This document shows, piece by piece, positions 26,867 to 36,600 of a DNA stretch of 64,000 nucleotides. The stretch comes from an uncultured Alistipes sp. (GTDB lineage: Bacteria > Bacteroidota > Bacteroidia > Bacteroidales > Rikenellaceae). The notes beneath the pieces were generated by a model. The model worked only from the letters and a program-made list of their open reading frames with translations. It did no database searches and was not told the DNA's origin. The translations under genes and the position numbers were made by a program. The stretch lies in assembly GCA_944321175.1 (NCBI GenBank), contig CALUKI010000004.1:37536-101535 (forward strand), written 5' to 3'. Position 1 is the stretch's first letter; each line of letters begins with the position of its first letter.

Positions 26867-29248
26867 CTAAAATTCTACGGTTATTCCCAACGTCGGAACG
26901 AGCGATCCGCTCTCCTGCCGGATCGATTTCATGCGATAGCGCTGCTGTTCGGCGGGAGCATCCGGATTTTCGATGATGCCTGTTGACATCAGCGCATCGG
27001 CACTCCGCAGTTTGCTCATCGTGACGTTCTGCAGATCGACATACAGCCCCAGCATGCAACGTTCGAAATAGAACGTTTTGTCGATGCGCAGGTCGAGCTG
27101 TCCGAAGAAGGGCAGCCGGCAGGCATTGTATAGGGAGTAGTCGTAATAGGCTTTTCCCTGCACGTCCCAAGCCTCGACAAGCGACGATTTCCCGACATCA
27201 TACGGAGTATAGGGCGCCCCGCCGATCCAGCTCAGACGGGCTCCGATGCTCCATGCGCGCGGCAGGTCGTAGGTGCCGCTGAGATTCACGACATAACGGT
27301 TGTCCCACGCCGAAGCGACGTAACGGCCTTCGCCGTTGCCGTATTCGCTGCGGAACAAGGTGACGGAGCCGACCAGATGGATCTTGCCGGGAATCTGCCA
27401 GCGGGCGGTCAGTTCGGCGCCGTAGGCTCGTCCCCGAGCGGATGAAACGAGCGGCTCGTTGCCGACCGTGCCGTAGTCGTTGCCCTTGCAGGCCAGCGGT
27501 ATTCCGTCGGCGAGCGACAGCGGAATGCGGTCGTATTTTTTGTAGAACCCCTCCAGCGAGACGATGAGCCGGTCGCGCAGCCGCCAGTCGGCGCCGGCGC
27601 CGGCCATCGCTACGCGCATGTAACGCAGCGATTGGTTGACCAGAAGCCCGTCATTGTCCTTGAAGCCGAGGGCGGTCAGCGGCGGCAGCTGATAGTAGAT
27701 GCCCGTACTCCCCTTGACCGACCATGCGTCGCTGAGGGCATAGGAGAGCGATATGCGGGGCGAGAGCTGGCGCCAGAACTGCTGCATGCGGGCCGAGTAG
27801 TCACAGCCGTCGGCGCGCACGCCGGCCGATGCCGTGAAGCGCCGGTCTTCCGAAGCGTAGTCGGCCGTGACAAAGAGCCCCCAGCCGACGATTCCCAGCC
27901 GGGTGTTGTAGTCCGACAGCTCCGTCTCACGGCCATAAAGTCGTTGCAGGGTGCGGTTGGTGTAGTTCCGATAGGTTAACTCCGCCCCTTCGCGCAGCGT
28001 CCAACGGCCGAGCCACGACCGGTTTTCACCGCGCAGGGAGGTCTTTTGCTCGACGGAGCGCAGCCGCAATGTCAGGTTCTCTTCATCGGAGTCGTCGTTG
28101 CCGCGGTATTTCAGATTGCGGTTGTTGAGGTAGGTGTGGCTCAGCGAGACGGTTTGGGTGTGAAGCCCCGCATAGTGCTTGTAGGAGGCCCCGACGGTGA
28201 AGGTCTCCTGTTGGATACGGGGCAGGTAGCTGAGCATGTATTCGGCCGCTTCGCCTGTCTGGTCGGTGTTCAGCCGCATGTTGTCGATGCCGGTCAGACC
28301 GAGTACGGTCAATTCGTCGTGGTCTGAAATCCTGCTTTTGATCTTGATCTGGCCGTCAATGTAGTTGGGCAGAAACGGCAATCCCAACATTTTGAACAGC
28401 AGCTGAAGATAGGATTGGCGGACGGAAAAGAGATAGGTTGTACGTTCCGAAAAGTGTCCGCTGCCGCTGATGCCGACCTCGGAGGCGCCGAGCGTCGCCT
28501 TGAAACTCTGTTTTTCGGGGTCGCCGTCGCGCAGCCGGAAATCCAGCACCGAACTGAGCGCACCGGCGCGGTCGGCGGGGAACGCTCCCGTATAGAAGCT
28601 GATTTCACGCACCAGATCGGCATTGACGATGCTGACCGGCCCGCCTGATGCTCCCTGTGTGGCGAAATGGTTGATATTGGGAATCTCGATGCCGTCCATG
28701 AAGAAGACGTTCTCCGACGGCCCGCCGCCGCGGACGATCAGGTCGTTGCGGTATCCTACCGGTGAGAAGGAGACTCCGGGGTAGGAGCGCACGATGCGTG
28801 AGACGTCGCGGTTGGCGCCGGGGCTCTTCTCGATCTCGCGCAATCCGATGACCTGCATGCCGACGGGACTCTCCACCGTGCGGCGGAAGGGGGTCGGGGT
28901 AACGGTCACGGCGTCGAGTTGTGCGGCGTCCTCCGCCATCTCGATCTCGATGAACGGGGTTGCGGCCGAGACGATGTATTCGGAAGTCAGGGTGTTGATG
29001 TACCCGATGCAGGAGGCTTCGAGACGATAGATACCGGGACGCACACGTTCGATGACGAACATGCCGGCGGAGTCCGTCGAAGCGCCCTTGTCTCCTTGTC
29101 CGGCAAGTACGACGGCGGCATAGGCGATCGGTTGTCGGGTAAGGCGGTCGATGACGCGGCCGCGCAGGGTGTATCCTCCGGCGGCGGATGCTGCCGCGTG
29201 CCAGATTGTCAGCAGCAGAAACGGCAACAAATATCGTTCTCTTCGCAT
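26867..29248 (-). CDS. TonB-dependent outer-membrane receptor with carboxypeptidase-like N-domain
   Basis: About 793 aa. Signal peptide 1-24, then a carboxypeptidase regulatory-like beta domain (GYTLRGRVIDRLTRQPI through EIEMAEDA), a plug domain (VESPVGMQVIGLREIEKSPG, FFMDGIEIPNINHF) and a 22-strand barrel ending in LGITVEF with a terminal Phe. Not a SusC: no SusD follows and the protein is shorter. Substrate unknown; single metallophore or peptide receptors of Bacteroidetes look like this. Start at ATG 29248 (MRRERYLL) rather than 29272, as it gives a proper signal peptide. Confidence 0.85.
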   Translation of the reverse strand: MRRERYLLPFLLLTIWHAAASAAGGYTLRGRVIDRLTRQPIAYAAVVLAGQGDKGASTDSAGMFVIERVRPGIYRLEASCIGYINTLTSEYIVSAATPFIEIEMAEDAAQLDAVTVTPTPFRRTVESPVGMQVIGLREIEKSPGANRDVSRIVRSYPGVSFSPVGYRNDLIVRGGGPSENVFFMDGIEIPNINHFATQGASGGPVSIVNADLVREISFYTGAFPADRAGALSSVLDFRLRDGDPEKQSFKATLGASEVGISGSGHFSERTTYLFSVRQSYLQLLFKMLGLPFLPNYIDGQIKIKSRISDHDELTVLGLTGIDNMRLNTDQTGEAAEYMLSYLPRIQQETFTVGASYKHYAGLHTQTVSLSHTYLNNRNLKYRGNDDSDEENLTLRLRSVEQKTSLRGENRSWLGRWTLREGAELTYRNYTNRTLQRLYGRETELSDYNTRLGIVGWGLFVTADYASEDRRFTASAGVRADGCDYSARMQQFWRQLSPRISLSYALSDAWSVKGSTGIYYQLPPLTALGFKDNDGLLVNQSLRYMRVAMAGAGADWRLRDRLIVSLEGFYKKYDRIPLSLADGIPLACKGNDYGTVGNEPLVSSARGRAYGAELTARWQIPGKIHLVGSVTLFRSEYGNGEGRYVASAWDNRYVVNLSGTYDLPRAWSIGARLSWIGGAPYTPYDVGKSSLVEAWDVQGKAYYDYSLYNACRLPFFGQLDLRIDKTFYFERCMLGLYVDLQNVTMSKLRSADALMSTGIIENPDAPAEQQRYRMKSIRQESGSLVPTLGITVEF

Positions 29249-29282
29249 GGCGGTATGGAGGGCACATGTCATGCCTCAACGA

Positions 29283-29290
29283 CAAAATTA
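29283..29290 (-). promoter_or_regulatory. -7 box of the TonB receptor gene
   Basis: Minus-strand TAATTTTG, 35 bases before ATG 29248; no clear -33 element. Confidence 0.4.
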
Positions 29291-29453
29291 ATAAAAAAAC
29301 GTCGAAATCTACTGTAAAACAGGCCTTGTTCGACCCTTGTCCGTAATAACAAGGGCTGAAAAAGAGGAATGTATCGAAAAAAATCGTATATTGGACGATG
29401 GATTCCCTGATTTGCATCGTTCTTGCTGCCGTTATGGGGAAAAAGATTCGCGC

Positions 29454-30551
29454 ATGAAGAAAGCACTCCGTCATATCGTTCCCGTTCTGCTGTGTCTGGT
29501 TGCCGGAGCGGTTGCCGGTTCCATGCAGACGGAGTCCCTTGCCGAGTGGTATCCCTCTTTGGCGAAGTCGCCGCTCACACCTCCGGCAATTGCCTTCCCC
29601 GTTGCGTGGACGTTGCTCTACATCTGCATGGGGCTGTCGTTGGGCAGGGTGCTGACCGACGGCGACAAACGTTTCGTGACGCTGTGGTTCCTGCAGCTGG
29701 CCGTCAATTTTCTGTGGAGCTTCTTTTTCTTCTATCTGCGCTGCCCGTTGGCAGGACTGGCCGACATTGTCGTTCTGGATCTGCTTGTAATACTCTATAT
29801 CCGGTGGGTTCGTCGTGCGACTCCTTCGGCGGCGTGGCTGTTCGTCCCCTATCTGGTGTGGATCCTCTTTGCCACCTACCTCAATGCCTATATTGTCATG
29901 GAAAATCCGCGAGAAAAGAGTCTTTCCGCCGCCGCTGTGACGGAAAATATATTGTCGAACACCAAAAACCAATCGATTATGACACACACACTGCCGCAAC
30001 TGCCCTATGCGATGGAGGCACTCTCCCCGAAGATGAGCCGTGAAACGCTCGAATACCACTACGGCAAACATTTGCAGACCTACATCGACAATCTCAACAG
30101 GCTGATTGCCGGTACGCCCTACGCTGCGATGCCGCTCGAAGAGATCGTTTGCAAGGCCGACGGCGCGATTTTCAACAATGCCGCGCAGGCCTGGAATCAC
30201 GCTTTCTTTTTCGATACGCTGACACCTGCACAACAACCCATGCCTGAAAAACTTGCTGCGGCGCTCGCAGGGGAGTTCGGATCGGTCGAGGCGTTCAAGG
30301 AGGCCTTTACAAAATCCGCTGTCGGATTGTTCGGCTCGGGTTGGGTCTGGCTGGTCGGGGGCCCCGACGGCAGGCTGTCGATCCTTGCCGAGCCGAATGC
30401 CGGGAATCCGTTGGCGCGCGGACTCAAGCCGTTGCTGACGGTCGATGTCTGGGAGCATGCCTATTACATCGATTATCGCAACCGCAGAGCCGATTTTGTG
30501 AAAAACTGGTGGGATCTGGTCGATTGGCAGAAGGTGGCCGGTCGCCTGTAA
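29454..30551 (+). CDS. TspO/MBR membrane protein fused in frame to Fe/Mn superoxide dismutase
   Basis: One uninterrupted frame of 365 codons. Residues 1-155 are a TspO/MBR protein with five hydrophobic helices (PLTPPAIAFPVAWTLLY, NFLWSFFFFYLRCP, YLVWILFATYLNAYIV), a family binding tetrapyrroles. After a 20-residue linker, residues 176-365 are a full superoxide dismutase: HYGKHLQTYIDNLN, NNAAQAWNHAFFFDTL and VDVWEHAYYIDY give the three His and one Asp metal ligands. The SOD part opens with its own ATG at 29979, behind an A-rich tract, so it may be translated alone. In most genomes these are separate genes, and the linker looks like an intergenic spacer whose stop codon was lost. A read error is possible. 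Confidence 0.82.
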   Translation: MKKALRHIVPVLLCLVAGAVAGSMQTESLAEWYPSLAKSPLTPPAIAFPVAWTLLYICMGLSLGRVLTDGDKRFVTLWFLQLAVNFLWSFFFFYLRCPLAGLADIVVLDLLVILYIRWVRRATPSAAWLFVPYLVWILFATYLNAYIVMENPREKSLSAAAVTENILSNTKNQSIMTHTLPQLPYAMEALSPKMSRETLEYHYGKHLQTYIDNLNRLIAGTPYAAMPLEEIVCKADGAIFNNAAQAWNHAFFFDTLTPAQQPMPEKLAAALAGEFGSVEAFKEAFTKSAVGLFGSGWVWLVGGPDGRLSILAEPNAGNPLARGLKPLLTVDVWEHAYYIDYRNRRADFVKNWWDLVDWQKVAGRL

Positions 30552-30566
30552 AACAAATGTTGAGAT

Positions 30567-30731
30567 ATGAAAAAGTACAAATGTACCGTATGCGGCTGGA
30601 TCTATGATCCGGCCGTCGGGGATCCGGAGCATGGAATAGCTCCCGGTACGCCGTTCGAGGCATTGCCCGACACCTGGCGCTGTCCCCGCTGCAAGGCCCC
30701 GAAATCGAAATTCGTTCCGGTGGAGGCGTGA
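30567..30731 (+). CDS. Rubredoxin
   Basis: A 54-aa protein with [18 protein letters not shown] and [13 protein letters not shown], the two CxxC pairs that hold one iron. It lies 15 bases after the superoxide dismutase stop and before a terminator, so it is probably co-transcribed as part of an oxygen-defence unit, passing electrons to a peroxidase or reductase. Normal rubredoxin length. Confidence 0.93.
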   Translation: MKKYKCTVCGWIYDPAVGDPEHGIAPGTPFEALPDTWRCPRCKAPKSKFVPVEA

Positions 30732-30742
30732 TCCGGATCGGA

Positions 30743-30780
30743 CGAACGGCAGATCTGCAACGATCTGCCGTTCGCATTTT
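30743..30780 (+). terminator. Terminator of the TspO-SOD-rubredoxin unit
   Basis: CGAACGGCAGATC pairs perfectly (13 bp) with GATCTGCCGTTCG around a 6-base loop; a CATTTTA tail follows. Confidence 0.8.
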
Positions 30781-30885
30781 ACGGTAATGATGCCAAAAGT
30801 GGTTGGTATCATTACCCATTTTGCCGAGGATAATGCGGAAAGACATGGGGCGGCAATGGCCCGATTGCATGGGCCGTGCGGTGGA

Positions 30886-31395
30886 TCAGCCGATCCGCCG
30901 CAGGGCGTCGATGGCTCGGTCGTAGTCGGGTTCCTGCGTGATTTCGGGAACAAGTTCCGTGTAGGCGACCGATCCGTTGCGGTCGATGACAATGACGGCG
31001 CGGGCCAATAATCCTGCCAACGGCCCGTCGAGCATCCGTATTCCGTAATCGTCATCGAACGAGGTGGGGCGGAAATCGGACAGGGCAATGACATTCTCGA
31101 TCCCTTCGATGGCGCAGAAGCGGGTCTGGGCGAAGGGCAGGTCTTTCGAGACGGCGAGAACGGCCGTATCGGGAAGCGATGCTGCCAGGCGGTTGAATTT
31201 CCGGACGGAGAGTGCGCATACGCCCGTATCGAGACTGGGAAAGATGTTCAACAGCACCCTTTTCCCGCGCAGCGTATGGAGCGCAAGTGTCGTGAGGTCG
31301 TTTTTGACCAACTGAAAGTCGGGTGCCGCTGCGCCTTTTGCGGGGAAGGAGCCGGAGAGATGCACCGGTGCGCCTTTGAATCTTGTTGAAGCCAT
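30886..31395 (-). CDS. tpx: Thiol peroxidase (atypical 2-Cys peroxiredoxin)
   Basis: Reduces hydroperoxides with thioredoxin as donor. Of 169 aa; NIFPSLDTGVCALSVRKFN carries the peroxidatic Cys, and RFCAIEGIENVIALSD the resolving Cys. The usual Pro before VCA is Gly here. Start at ATG 31395; the upstream extension to 31482 lacks homology. It converges with the SOD-rubredoxin unit, so oxygen-defence genes are clustered. Confidence 0.92.
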   Translation of the reverse strand: MASTRFKGAPVHLSGSFPAKGAAAPDFQLVKNDLTTLALHTLRGKRVLLNIFPSLDTGVCALSVRKFNRLAASLPDTAVLAVSKDLPFAQTRFCAIEGIENVIALSDFRPTSFDDDYGIRMLDGPLAGLLARAVIVIDRNGSVAYTELVPEITQEPDYDRAIDALRRIG

Positions 31396-31719
31396 TGTTG
31401 TGCCGTGTCTGGTTTGACGTCCGTGAACGGAGCCGGTTGTCTCCGTACGGTTTTTCGATCGGACAGTCACGATCGTCCGCATGCTCCCGTATCAGCAAAA
31501 TCGATGCCCGAATGACCGGAACCGTATCGGATTCGTTTCCGCCCGCTGCATGCTGCGATGAAGCATGCGCCGCGGCCGGTTCCGTTGGCGCTCTTCGGGC
31601 GCCCGTCGTGCGGAATCTGCGCCGCGGCGAAGCAGGGCGGGTTTTGAATGCCCTGTTGAAACGGAGCTTCATGAAGAAGGGGTGCTCCGGCGGGAGCGTC
31701 ACGAAAGGCGGAAAACAAC
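31396..31719. other. Intergenic region upstream of tpx
   Basis: GC-rich, no protein-like ORF on either strand. It must contain the tpx promoter, but no full TAnnTTTG match was found. Confidence 0.35.
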
Positions 31720-31763
31720 GGCGCCTTCAAACCGAAGCCCGAAGGCATCGGCTTGAAGGCGCC
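31720..31763 (-). terminator. Terminator of the SusC/SusD operon
   Basis: GGCGCCTTCAA (31720-31730) pairs with TTGAAGGCGCC (31753-31763), with further pairing inside. A T-rich tail follows on the minus strand. Confidence 0.8.
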
Positions 31764-31801
31764 GGAGAGTCGGCATGGCGGATTCTTCATGGCTGCGGGA
31801 G

Positions 31802-33595
31802 CTAATACCCGTAGTTCTGTGTCAGCGCGCCATTCGTGATCTGGATCTGGGTTTCGGGAATCGGCCAGAGATAGTCGCGTTTCTCGTCCCACTTGTAGTC
31901 CTCCAGACTGTAGAGCAGCACATGCCCTGAAGTGCCGTTCGACAGCGTGATGTCTTTGCGGACATCGTAACGGACCGTGACGTCCGATTCGGGTGCCGTA
32001 GTATCGTAGAGCAGAATGTCGGGCGTCCCGTCGTTATCCATGTCATACTCTCCGAGTCCGGGGAAGTAAACACCCTCGTATCCGTCTCCGTTGCCGGCAG
32101 GTGTCAGGAATGCGCCCTCACCCCAACGGAGCATGTCCCATTGGCGTTGTCCTTCGGCAAAGAGCTCGACGGTACGTTCGCGGCGGATCTCCAGAATGAC
32201 GCCTTTGTTCTTGCCGGAGTTCACGTTCGGATAGTAGCTCGAAAGCAGCTCGTCCGCATGGGCGTTGGCTTCCTCCATGTCGAGCTCGGCCGTCATCCCG
32301 ACCCGCTTGCGGATCACATTGACCGTATTGTCGATGTCGGTTTGTGTGAGCGTGCCGAGTTCCGCCTTGGCCTCCGCCAGAATCAGCAGCACCTCAGGAT
32401 AACGGATTGCGGACCAGTCTGTGGTCGAAGTGTTGGCGTTTTCGAAATTGGTGTTGCTCACGAATTTGATGATGCTGTATCCGGTCATGCTCTGCGTCAG
32501 CGTCTCGACACTTTTCTTGGATGCCTGATATTGAACATACCCCGGTGCCAGCAGCGTCTGCGACATGCGCGGATCGCGGTTCTGGAACGATTCGTAATAG
32601 GTCATCGTTTCGAAATTGGGCTGATCCTGCACCTTCGAACCGTCGCTCATCAGATAGTGGTTCACCATGCGGCGGGTCGCGCTGTGGCGGCCGTTGCGCA
32701 GCGAGAACTGCAACCCGTGACGTACCTTGATCGTCGCATTGTAACGGATCGAGAGAATCGATTCGCCGGCATAGGCATCCTGGAGGATGAAAAACTCCCG
32801 ATAGGGGCCCAGTCCCGTCGTGTTCTCCGTGTAGAGCGGATAGCGGCTTGCATTGAGCATGACCTTCTGAGCGGCATCGACCGCCTGGTTGAGGAACCAC
32901 TCCGCATTGATCGTTTCACCTTCGATGGTTTCATCGGGCACCCTGTTCTCAGGCAGGGTGTGGTAACGGCGATAGGTGCCTTCATAGAGTGCGGCGCGAG
33001 CCTTGAATGCCGCAGCGGCATCCTTGGTCAGATGATAAACATCCCATGTGTCGGGCAGCAGGCGGTAGGCTGCATCAAAATCCTCCATGACACGCTTCAT
33101 CACCAGACTGCGGGAGTCGCGGGGACGGTTCAGCTCCGCCACGTCCGTATCCTGCAGGACATGGTCGTAATAGGGGACATCGCCGTATTGGCGCACCTTC
33201 TTGAAATAGAAGAGTGCCCGGAAGAAATGGGCCACGCCTTCATGCTTCTCCCTTGCGGCGATATCCGTACAGCCTGCCGCATGTTCGAAGAAGTAGTTGA
33301 TGGTCCGCAGCTCGTCCCAGGCCGAAGCCCAACTCGCACTTGCCGCCGTGCGCGTCCCTTTCTGTACATCGTTGAGCGAAGTGCTTATATGGTCGTCGGC
33401 GCAATGCAGACCGTCCTCCTCCGGCCCGTCGAGCATTAGGTAGAACTGGTTCGTCCACAGTTCCAGTTCGGCTTCCGTCTTGAAATAGGTTTCAGGCGAC
33501 AGTTTGTTTTCCGGTTCGAGCGTGAGAAAATCCTCACAGGAAGCCAGACTCAGTGCCGCAAGCAATGCCATTGCTATTGTGATGCTTCTTTTCAT
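31802..33595 (-). CDS. SusD-like surface glycan-binding lipoprotein
   Basis: A 597-aa SusD/RagB protein. Residues 1-19 are a lipoprotein signal with LSLASCEDFLTLEPENKLSPETYF, Cys20 being the lipidated residue. The TPR-like SusD fold follows, ending in the conserved RREDYLWPIPETQIQIT-type tail (here KRDYLWPIPETQI). It sits on the cell surface as the lid of the SusC barrel and binds the oligosaccharide. Separated from SusC by 13 bases; no glycoside hydrolase lies in the window, so the glycan is unknown. Confidence 0.92.
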   Translation of the reverse strand: MKRSITIAMALLAALSLASCEDFLTLEPENKLSPETYFKTEAELELWTNQFYLMLDGPEEDGLHCADDHISTSLNDVQKGTRTAASASWASAWDELRTINYFFEHAAGCTDIAAREKHEGVAHFFRALFYFKKVRQYGDVPYYDHVLQDTDVAELNRPRDSRSLVMKRVMEDFDAAYRLLPDTWDVYHLTKDAAAAFKARAALYEGTYRRYHTLPENRVPDETIEGETINAEWFLNQAVDAAQKVMLNASRYPLYTENTTGLGPYREFFILQDAYAGESILSIRYNATIKVRHGLQFSLRNGRHSATRRMVNHYLMSDGSKVQDQPNFETMTYYESFQNRDPRMSQTLLAPGYVQYQASKKSVETLTQSMTGYSIIKFVSNTNFENANTSTTDWSAIRYPEVLLILAEAKAELGTLTQTDIDNTVNVIRKRVGMTAELDMEEANAHADELLSSYYPNVNSGKNKGVILEIRRERTVELFAEGQRQWDMLRWGEGAFLTPAGNGDGYEGVYFPGLGEYDMDNDGTPDILLYDTTAPESDVTVRYDVRKDITLSNGTSGHVLLYSLEDYKWDEKRDYLWPIPETQIQITNGALTQNYGY

Positions 33596-33608
33596 GGTCT
33601 TACGCGTT

Positions 33609-36600
33609 TTAGAAAGTTATATCGGCACCAATGGAGAATGTGCGTGAATAGGGATACATCGTATCGTTCGTCGCCTGCGAAACGGCAATCTCCGGATCGA
33701 GGGTCTTGCAGTATTTCTTCATGGGCGACCAGTATGCCAGATTCTCTCCGGAGAGATAGATGCGCAGTTTCTTGACGATCCGCTTGTTGATCGGAATCGT
33801 ATATCCGAGCGTGATGTTCTTCAACCTCAGATAGGAGGCATCCTGCAGATAGCGGTCCGACGTCACTCCCAGCGAACTGTTCCCCGAAGCGATTAACGTA
33901 CGGCGGCGCGGGAAGTAGGCGCCGGTATTCTCCTCGCTCCAGCACAATTCCGGAAAATCCGTAGGAATGAACGATATGCGCTGGTTGGCATACGAGTTCC
34001 AGAAATAGAGGGCTCCCGCCGAAGGCATCCAGTCGATCTTGCCCACGCCCTGGAAGAAGACCGCGAAGTCGAATCCCTTCCAAGTCAGGTTGCCTCGCAG
34101 CGAGTAGATATAACGGGGCAGTTCATTTCCGATGATGGTCCTGTCGCCCGGATCGTTTACGGTATTCGCTCCGGTATCGATGACCTTGTCGTCATTCAGG
34201 TCAAGGAAATAGACATCCCCGGCCATCAGCTTGTTGTAGGGAGCCACACACGAATAGACGCCTTTGTTGACCGCCTTGTCGTCGATGGCCGCCTGATAGG
34301 CCGCAGCCTCCTCGTCGGAGCGGAAGAGCCCGCCGACGTGGTAGCCCCAGATCTCGCCCAGGGTCATGCCTTCGTAATAATCGGTCAGCAGCTTGCTGTC
34401 GTTGACGTATTTGGTGATGGTTGACTTGTAGTCCCCCAGCGAGGCGGAAAGACCGTAGGTCAGAGGCGACCCCGCAACCTGTTTCGTGTCCTGCCAGCTC
34501 AAGGAGATCTCATAGCCTTTGGTCCGCAGATCGGCGGCGTTGGATTTGGGCTCCGTAGCGCCATAGACGTCGGGAAGCGTCAAGGCCGTAGTCAGCATGT
34601 CCTTCGTGTCGCGGATATAGAAGTCGGCCGACAGGTTGAGGCGGTTGCCCAGAAATCCGAAGTCGAAACCGAGGTTATAGGTGGTAACCGTCTCCCATGT
34701 AAGGCCGGCGGATACCGGATCGGAGACCGATGCATGGCTGGCCTTTCCCGTTCCGTCGAAGGTGTAACCCATGTTGGAGGTCGATATGGTCTGGAAATAG
34801 TAGTAGTTCGAAACCTGTTGGTTTCCCAACGATCCGTAGGAGAGGCGTATCTTGGCGTTGTTCCACCACTCGTTTATCGAGGAGTTTTTCCAGAATCCCT
34901 CTTCGGAGATGCGCCAGCCGGCCGATACCGACGGAAAGAATCCCCATCGGTCTGCAGCCGCAAAACGCGACGACCCGTCATAACGGCCCGATACTTCGAA
35001 GAGGTATTTCCCCTTGTAGTCGTAATTCATACGCGCAAAGAAACCCAGTGTACGGTAGGCCTGTATCGGCTGTTTCAATCTTTCGATTTCAACGGCCGCC
35101 GCCTTGTCCAGATAGGCGAGTTCGCGGCTCAGGGAACCCTTTTGGCGGATGGAGATCTCGGAGGAGCGGTAATCTACGAAATTGCCGCCGGCCGTAGCCG
35201 AGAAGTTGTGGTCGTTCCACGAGTGTGCGTATTGGAAATAGCCGTTGACGTCATGTCCGTTGTAGTACAACCGGTCTTCCTGATAGAAATCGTAGTATGA
35301 GCCGTTCGAGAAATAGCCCTGCGGAACCGTCGTGTCGCTGCCCAGATACATGCGCCGGTTGACGTTGTCGTAGGCGTTGCTCAGCGGCAGCGAGCGGTAT
35401 TGTGCGGTGTTGTCGCGACGCCGGTAGGTATAGTCGGCGATGAACTGCAGATCCTTGTTCGGAAGCAGGTCGAAGGTCAGGCGGTTGGTCAGGATCCAAT
35501 AGTTGTTGAACCGCGCATTCTTGTTGGCGTCTTCAAGGAATGCCATACGGCCCGATGCCAGCGGCGAGGTCGCATCAGCCATGTAGCCCGGCTGTGCGTT
35601 GCGCGTCCCGTCGGGATTGACGGGCACATAAGTCGGCGAGATGTTTATATTCTCGTTGTAGAGAATGCCGTTCTTGTTGAGCCCTTCGGCGCCGTCCTGC
35701 TCCCAGTAGCCGCCGTATTTGTAGTCCGACCGTTCGAACGAGAGGTTGTTCGAATAGTGGAGCCATGGCGTAATCTCCGCATTGATTTTCGAACGGAAGG
35801 AGTAGCCGTTGTATTTGTCCTCCTGATTGTTGTCGAAGAACCCTTCGCGATAGAGGTATCGGCCGCTGACATAATAGTTCATCTTCTCGTTGCCGCCCGA
35901 TATCGAGATGTTGTGTTCGGTCTCCGGACGGCTGCGCTTGAAGAAGTAGTCGTACCAGTCGAAGTTGCCCAGGTAAAGATAGGTATATTCGCGGTTGTTG
36001 ACATCCGCCGTATTTTCGGTCACGACCCATGGGCGGTCGGGATGCTCGGTCATGTCGTTGCGGCGCTCATAGAGCATCTGGAGCTGCTCGTCGGTGTAGG
36101 TCCACGCCCCATAACCCTTGTAGGGTACATAGAACTCGTTTTCGAAGGTGACGAAGTCGTATCCCGACCGGATGAAGTCGGTCGATGTCGTGTTCCACGA
36201 GACGCCGTAACGCCCGTTGTAGTTGATATTGACCGAACCGGCCTTGCCCTCTTTGGTCGTGATGAGAACGACGCCGGCCGAGGCCTTCGCGCCGTAGATG
36301 GCACAGGCCGATGCGTCCTTCAGTACGGAGACCGACTCGATGTCATTGGGGTTTACCTGCGTGAGGCTGGCCTCGATTCCATCGACCAGCACCAGCGGTT
36401 CGCTGGAGTGGACCGATATCGACCCGCGGATGTTCAGGCTGTAGTTCTTCCCTTCGATGGAGCCGCTGCCCAACGTAAGCACGAGCGACGGATCGGCACC
36501 TTGCAATGCCGCTGCCGCATTGGTCACGGGCCTGTTGTTCAGGTCCTTGCCGTCGATTACGCTCACGGCGCCAGTCAGGTTGACCCGCTTCTGCTTTCCG

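Noticed and set aside
28605..31094. 829-codon open frame on the minus strand
   Set aside because: It crosses the TonB receptor gene in another frame and the SOD and rubredoxin genes on the opposite strand, with no protein-like motifs.
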